DNA of 64,000 nucleotides from ZC4RG20 sp963702105 (GTDB lineage: Bacteria; Pseudomonadota; Gammaproteobacteria; Steroidobacterales; Rariloculaceae). Made by a program: the position numbers and the translations under genes. The notes under the pieces were generated by a model, which had not been told where the DNA came from, did not search any database, and saw only the letters and a list, made by a program, of their open reading frames with translations. Within the stretch, counting starts at the first letter, position 1. Every line of letters begins with the position of its first letter. The DNA is taken from the NCBI GenBank assembly GCA_963702105.1, contig OY969712.1, positions 4,092,001 through 4,156,000 of the forward strand, read 5' to 3'. Shown one piece after another: positions 60,046-64,000 of the stretch.

Positions 60046-61182
60046 TCAGCCGAATTGCTGCGGTTCGAGCCCGGAGTAGCGGCGCTCGAGCCGGGCGCCG
60101 AGCCCCGTCAGGATCTCGTAGCCGATCGTCCCCGCGGCCGCGGCAACCTCGTCGAGGCTCACGGTCGGGCCGATGAGCTCGACGTAGTCGCCGACGCCGA
60201 GGTCTCCGGCGGCGAGCGCCGACACGTCCACGCAGAGCATGTCCATCGATACACGCCCGACGATCGGCAGCCGCAAGCCGCGAAAAGCCGCATGGCAGCA
60301 GTTGCCGAGGCGGCGCGGATAGCCGTCGGCATAGCCGACGCCGAGCACGGCGAGCCGCGCGGGCGCTGCGGCGCAGTAGGTTGCGCCGTAACCCACCGTG
60401 CCGCCGGCCGCGACGTCGCGCAGCTGGAGCACGCGGCCCTCGAGCGTGACCACGGGCTCGACCGGGCTCGGCCCCGCGGCGAACGGATTGCCGCCGTAAA
60501 GACCGATGCCCGGGCGCACTACGTCGCCGCGATAAGGCGCGCCGAGGAAAATGCCGGCGGTGTTGGCGATCGAGACCGGAGCGGCCGGCAGCCCGCGGCG
60601 CAGCGCCTCGAAGTCTTCGAGCTGGCGGCGATTCAGCGCGTGCTCGGGCTCGTCCGCGCAGGCGAGATGGGTCATGACGAGATCGAGCTCGAGCGACGCG
60701 AGCACGGCCGGGCGGCGCACGAGCTCGGCGATCTCGGCGGGCTCGAGCCCGAGCCGCGCCATGCCCGTGTCGATGTGCAGCGCGGCCGCCGCGCGGCCCG
60801 CGCGCGCCCAGCGCTCGACGTTGCGCAGCGAGTTCAGGACGGGAGTGAGGCCCGCCTCGGCGAACCCACGCTCGCCGCCCTCGGGCGCGCCCCCGAGCAC
60901 GTAGATCAGCACGCCGGGCAGCAGCGCGCGCAGCGCGTGGCCCTCGTCCGCGGTCGCGACGAAATACCGCCGGCAGCCCTCGCGCGCGAGACGGCGCGCG
61001 ACGGGCGCGATGCCGAGGCCGTAGGCGTCGGCCTTGACGACGGCCGCACAATCGGCGGGCGCCGCGAGCGCGCGCAGCTTGGTGTAGTTGCGTGCGAGCG
61101 CGTCGAGATCCACGACGAGCCGCGCGGGCGGGCCGGGGCGGGGCTGGCGCTCGTATTCCTCGGCGCGCGTCTGCGCGCTCAA
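60046..61182 (-). CDS. alr: Alanine racemase
   Basis: 378 residues. The PLP lysine is in VVKADAYGLG, the second catalytic tyrosine in GTVGYGATYCA, and LHIDTGMARLGL, SIANTAGIF, VVRPGIGLYGG and GRVSMDMLCVDVS are typical. It makes D-alanine for peptidoglycan. The initiator appears to be a TTG at 61182, overlapping the TGA of the upstream PMI-like gene (TTGA), which implies coupling and modest expression. Confidence 0.95.
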   Translation of the reverse strand: MSAQTRAEEYERQPRPGPPARLVVDLDALARNYTKLRALAAPADCAAVVKADAYGLGIAPVARRLAREGCRRYFVATADEGHALRALLPGVLIYVLGGAPEGGERGFAEAGLTPVLNSLRNVERWARAGRAAAALHIDTGMARLGLEPAEIAELVRRPAVLASLELDLVMTHLACADEPEHALNRRQLEDFEALRRGLPAAPVSIANTAGIFLGAPYRGDVVRPGIGLYGGNPFAAGPSPVEPVVTLEGRVLQLRDVAAGGTVGYGATYCAAAPARLAVLGVGYADGYPRRLGNCCHAAFRGLRLPIVGRVSMDMLCVDVSALAAGDLGVGDYVELIGPTVSLDEVAAAAGTIGYEILTGLGARLERRYSGLEPQQFG

Positions 61183-62546
61183 GGTCGGTCTCCGCGGGCG
61201 CGCCCGTCGTCGTCCGCGGCCGGCAAGCCGACCTTGACGACCTCGACATCGTCCGCGCCGGCCCGAGCCATGCGGTAGGCGCCGACGCCGATCGGTACGA
61301 TCGCGCTCTCACCGCATTCGAGGGGACCGAGCGGCGATCCGGCCGCGGTCTCGAGCTCGACGCGGCCGCAAAGCACGTGCAGGCAGTGCGGCGCCTCGTG
61401 CGCCACCTCGACCGGCCTCGCCCCGGGGCGCAGGTGCTCGAGCGCGAACCAAGGCGTGCCGACCGAGCGGAACACGCCGGCCCGCCCGGGCGCCGCGACG
61501 GGCTCGACGCGGAACTCGGCCGGCTCCGTACGCCGCAGATTCAGCGCGGCGACGGCCGCGGCGACGTTGACGGGACGGACCGGGAAACGCACGTTGTCCC
61601 AGGCGCGAAACGTCGGACCGGGACGGCGGATCTCGAGGGCGAGGATTTCGCGGCCCTCGGGATTGCCCAGCGCGTGGACTTCGGCCGAGGGCAGCCGGCC
61701 GGCCGCGATGCGCGGCGGGTTCGAGTTGTAGATGACGTCCCCGCCTGCCACCGGCAGCGCGTTCATGCTGTCGAGCACGTGCCAATAGAGCGCCTTGAGC
61801 TGCTCGAGCAGCGCCTCGACCTCGCCCGCGGCGCCGTTCCGGCAGCGGGCGCGCAAGAGGTCGGGCACGGCGCCGAGGCCGGCGCGGCGGTCCGCGAACC
61901 AGGGCTGCAGGAGCGATTGCAGCGCCTGCGGCTCGATGCCCGCGAGCAGCTCGAGCAGCCGGCGCTGGCGCCCGCGGCCGTCCTCGAGCTCGGCCGCGAG
62001 CTCGGCGGCGTTCAGGTCGCGATTGAAGCCGAGTCGGATCGTCGCGCCGGGCTCGGCGTCGATGACGACGTAGACCTCGGTGTGACCGGCCGGATGACCC
62101 TGCACCGAAAGCAGCTCCTTCACGTCGAGCAGCTTCGGCAGGAGCGGGAAGGTTCCGCCGTGACGGCGCACCCAAGCCGGCCCGAGCAGCGCGGCGGCGT
62201 GACGAGCCAGCAACGCGGGCAACGGCAGCTCCGAACCGTCCTCGAAGCGCAGCCGGCTCGGGTGGGCGCGGGCTTCCTCGTCCTCGTCGCAGGCGGCGAT
62301 CTCGAAGCTCTCGCCGAGGCCGCAGCCCGTGAGCCGCGGCTGCTCGGGCAGCGGGCACAGGCCCTTGAGCTCGCGCAGCCGCATGCCGCCCCAGGGCCGC
62401 TCGACGAAGTTGTTGCGTTGCGGCTTCAGGAGGCCTGCCGCGAGTCTCGCGACGAGACCGTCATCGCCTGCCAGAACGGCTTCCGCAACGTTCCGAAACG
62501 CTGCCAATCCTTTGGGCCCCCCGGGATGAGACGGCGAGTATGCCAC
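61179..62546 (-). CDS. Type I mannose-6-phosphate isomerase-like protein
   Basis: 455 residues. Cupin phosphomannose-isomerase fold: NNFVERPWGGMRL at the start, QGHPAGHTEVYVVIDAEPGA (metal-binding His/Glu region), IYNSNPPRIAAG, and a C-terminal cupin with PHCLHVLCGRVEL. Length is near that of ManA type I. Expected role is interconversion of mannose-6-phosphate and fructose-6-phosphate, but the metal-ligand set is only partly recognisable, so a related sugar-phosphate isomerase is possible. Divergent from the coiled-coil gene and coupled to alanine racemase. Confidence 0.8.
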   Translation of the reverse strand: MAYSPSHPGGPKGLAAFRNVAEAVLAGDDGLVARLAAGLLKPQRNNFVERPWGGMRLRELKGLCPLPEQPRLTGCGLGESFEIAACDEDEEARAHPSRLRFEDGSELPLPALLARHAAALLGPAWVRRHGGTFPLLPKLLDVKELLSVQGHPAGHTEVYVVIDAEPGATIRLGFNRDLNAAELAAELEDGRGRQRRLLELLAGIEPQALQSLLQPWFADRRAGLGAVPDLLRARCRNGAAGEVEALLEQLKALYWHVLDSMNALPVAGGDVIYNSNPPRIAAGRLPSAEVHALGNPEGREILALEIRRPGPTFRAWDNVRFPVRPVNVAAAVAALNLRRTEPAEFRVEPVAAPGRAGVFRSVGTPWFALEHLRPGARPVEVAHEAPHCLHVLCGRVELETAAGSPLGPLECGESAIVPIGVGAYRMARAGADDVEVVKVGLPAADDDGRARGDRP

Positions 62547-62643
62547 GAATCTTTATGTCAAAACGTGACTGAATACCGCGTCCCGCCCATTCAAAGCCGA
62601 TACGCTTCGATTCACTCCCATGCGAAGTTACAGTTGACAGCCG

Positions 62644-64000
62644 ATGCCTGAACCGCGCGAACTGGCCGAGAAGGCCTTCACGCTATTGCAGGAGGCGCTC
62701 CACGACTCGGAGGCGCGCGTGGCCGAGCTCAGCGAACGCCTCGATCGCCGCGAGGCGCCGGAGACCGGCCTCGAGCAACGGGTAGACGCGCTGACGCTCG
62801 AGCTTCGCCGCGTCCAGGCCGAGCGCGACCGGCTCGAGCGCGACGCCGGCCATCTCGAGGAAGTCGTGGCCGGCGAGCGGGCACGCATCGAGCAGCTCGA
62901 GAAGAAACTTCATGTCGCGGAGTCCGGTCCCGACAAGCTCACGAAGCAGGAAATCAATTACTGGCGCGGGAAGGCCGGAGACTTCGACCGCGCGACGCAG
63001 AGCTACCGCAGCCGTCTCGCACAGCTGCGCCGAGAGCTCGCCGCGGCCAAGCGCGAGGTCGCGCGCCTCGAGGTCGAACGCCCCGCCGGCGGGCCGCCGG
63101 CGCAGTCCGAGCTCGAGGCGCTGCGCGCGGCGCAGGGCGAGCTCGAGGAGCTGCGCGCGGCGCTGAGCCGGTCCGAGGACGTCGTCCGCGAACGCGACAA
63201 CCGTCTCGCAGAGATCTCGGCCGAGCTCGAGAAGACCCGGGCGGAGCTGACCCGCAAGTCGGAGGAGATCACGGCGGCGGCCGCAAGGCAGGATGACGCG
63301 GCCGCGGCGCAGGCCGAGCTCCTCGAGGCGCGCGAGCAGATCGACGCGCTCGAGGCGGAGCTGCGCGAGGAACGCGAGTGCGCGACGAACCTGACCGAGG
63401 TCGCCAACGAGCGCCGCGAGCTCATTCGCACGCTCGAAGACCGGCTCGAGGAAGCCGAGGAACGCTACGAGGACACGAAGTGGCGCCTCGGCAAGGCCCA
63501 GCACTACGAACGCCTCGTGCGCCGACGCAAGCTGCTCGTCGGCAAGCTCATCGAAAAAATCCGCGCAAAGTCCAAGGCCAACGTCGCGCTCAAGGCGGGC
63601 CTCGACGGCCTGCGCAAGCACAAGGCCGCGGCCGAGGCCAAGCAGCATCAGCTCCTCGCGCGCATGGACCGGCTCAAGGCCAGGATCTCCGAGCACGAAG
63701 AGACGATCGCGAGGCTGCAGGAGGACGCGCGCGCGACCGAGCAGGCGGCGCAGTCGCAGTCCCAGGCACAGGCCGCCGAGGCGCAGGCCGAAGCGGCCGA
63801 GGCGCAGGCCCGGGCGGCCGAAGCGCAGGCGCACGTCGCGGAGCTCGAACAGCGCCTGAGCTCGCAGGCCGAGGTCATCCAGTCGCTCGAGGAGGATCTC
63901 AAGACGACGCGCGCCATGAAGCAGGCCGACGCCTCGCGGCGCACCGAGCTCGAGCGGCTCGGCCGGGAAGCCGAAGAGCTGCGCCGCGAGCTCGACGCCA
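62644..64000 (+). CDS. Long coiled-coil protein, 3' end outside window
   Basis: ATG at 62644; 452 residues with no stop before the window edge. Nearly all of it is heptad-like, Glu/Ala/Leu/Arg-rich coiled coil (LEQRVDALTLELRRVQAERD, ELEELRAALSRSEDVVRERD, LEDRLEEAEERYEDTKWRL). A short non-coil piece near residues 100-125 (KQEINYWRGKAGDF) and a Lys-rich one near 295-330 (RRRKLLVGKLIEKIRAKSK) interrupt it. No membrane segment so far. Such proteins act as structural or polar-organising factors; no family can be assigned without the rest. Confidence 0.8.
   Translation, partial: MPEPRELAEKAFTLLQEALHDSEARVAELSERLDRREAPETGLEQRVDALTLELRRVQAERDRLERDAGHLEEVVAGERARIEQLEKKLHVAESGPDKLTKQEINYWRGKAGDFDRATQSYRSRLAQLRRELAAAKREVARLEVERPAGGPPAQSELEALRAAQGELEELRAALSRSEDVVRERDNRLAEISAELEKTRAELTRKSEEITAAAARQDDAAAAQAELLEAREQIDALEAELREERECATNLTEVANERRELIRTLEDRLEEAEERYEDTKWRLGKAQHYERLVRRRKLLVGKLIEKIRAKSKANVALKAGLDGLRKHKAAAEAKQHQLLARMDRLKARISEHEETIARLQEDARATEQAAQSQSQAQAAEAQAEAAEAQARAAEAQAHVAELEQRLSSQAEVIQSLEEDLKTTRAMKQADASRRTELERLGREAEELRRELDA

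Noticed and set aside
59296..61312. Two overlapping long open frames on opposite strands (about 660 codons each)
   Set aside because: Both are shadows of the alanine racemase and class IV transaminase genes.
62683..63834. Minus-strand open frame of 383 codons, Leu/Gly/Arg-rich
   Set aside because: Complement of the coiled-coil gene, whose plus-strand heptad pattern is clear.

Overview
The window is about 64 kb of very GC-rich DNA, consistent with a free-living aerobic proteobacterium. Encoded functions include squalene-hopene cyclase, a PQQ/cytochrome c dehydrogenase, a TRAP transporter, alternative oxidase and an NsrR-type regulator. I lean to Gammaproteobacteria, but this is an inference from gene style only. 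Coding is dense. Most long antiparallel open frames are high-GC shadows.

Region 1 (1-10.1 kb, minus strand) is an apparent eight-gene operon: two lipoproteins, a Ser/Thr kinase, a membrane TPR protein, an FHA-like/PEGA/formylglycine-generating-enzyme-like protein, an Ala-rich secreted protein, a MotA/TolQ/ExbB-type channel and an Hsp70-like ATPase (cut by the window edge). It looks like a cell-envelope signalling or force-transducing assembly that I cannot name.

Region 2 (10.5-41.5 kb) is core metabolism. It holds a PYROXD2-like oxidoreductase, cysteine synthase, squalene-hopene cyclase, an HMCES/YedK protein, a PQQ-cytochrome c protein, two trans-sulfuration PLP enzymes around a MOSC protein, glutaminyl cyclase, a TRAP transporter, a glutathionyl-hydroquinone reductase, pirin, an nsrR / truncated globin / alternative oxidase nitric-oxide module with two operator-like palindromes, a degenerate metallo-beta-lactamase-fold protein, an M24 protein, a 2-oxoacid dehydrogenase complex (E1 alpha, E1 beta, E2), a beta-hydroxyacid dehydrogenase, an acylating aldehyde dehydrogenase and a PBP7-like peptidase. 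Seven copies of a palindromic intergenic repeat (six paired, one single) lie only between 13.4 and 36.2 kb.

Region 3 (about 41.6-55.2 kb) is a genomic island ending in tRNA-Arg(ACG). A large serine recombinase sits beside the tRNA and its frame runs through the tRNA antisense. Two tRNA-end-like repeats lie at the far side. The island is AT-richer. It carries a DUF4143 ATPase, a compact four-gene minus-strand operon (wHTH-like, HEPN-wHTH, RNase H-fold, PIN-like membrane protein), a decayed IS91-type transposase, a tyrosine recombinase and two unknown genes. The four-gene operon is the best candidate for an undescribed, probably defence-related, system.

Region 4 (55.2-64 kb) returns to the core genome: a DUF6152-type protein, a PqaA-like protein, a D-amino-acid transaminase-like enzyme, alanine racemase, a type I mannose-6-phosphate isomerase-like protein and the start of a long coiled-coil protein. 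Three genes (the hydroquinone reductase, the PBP7-like peptidase and the IS91 transposase) each carry a single extra base.
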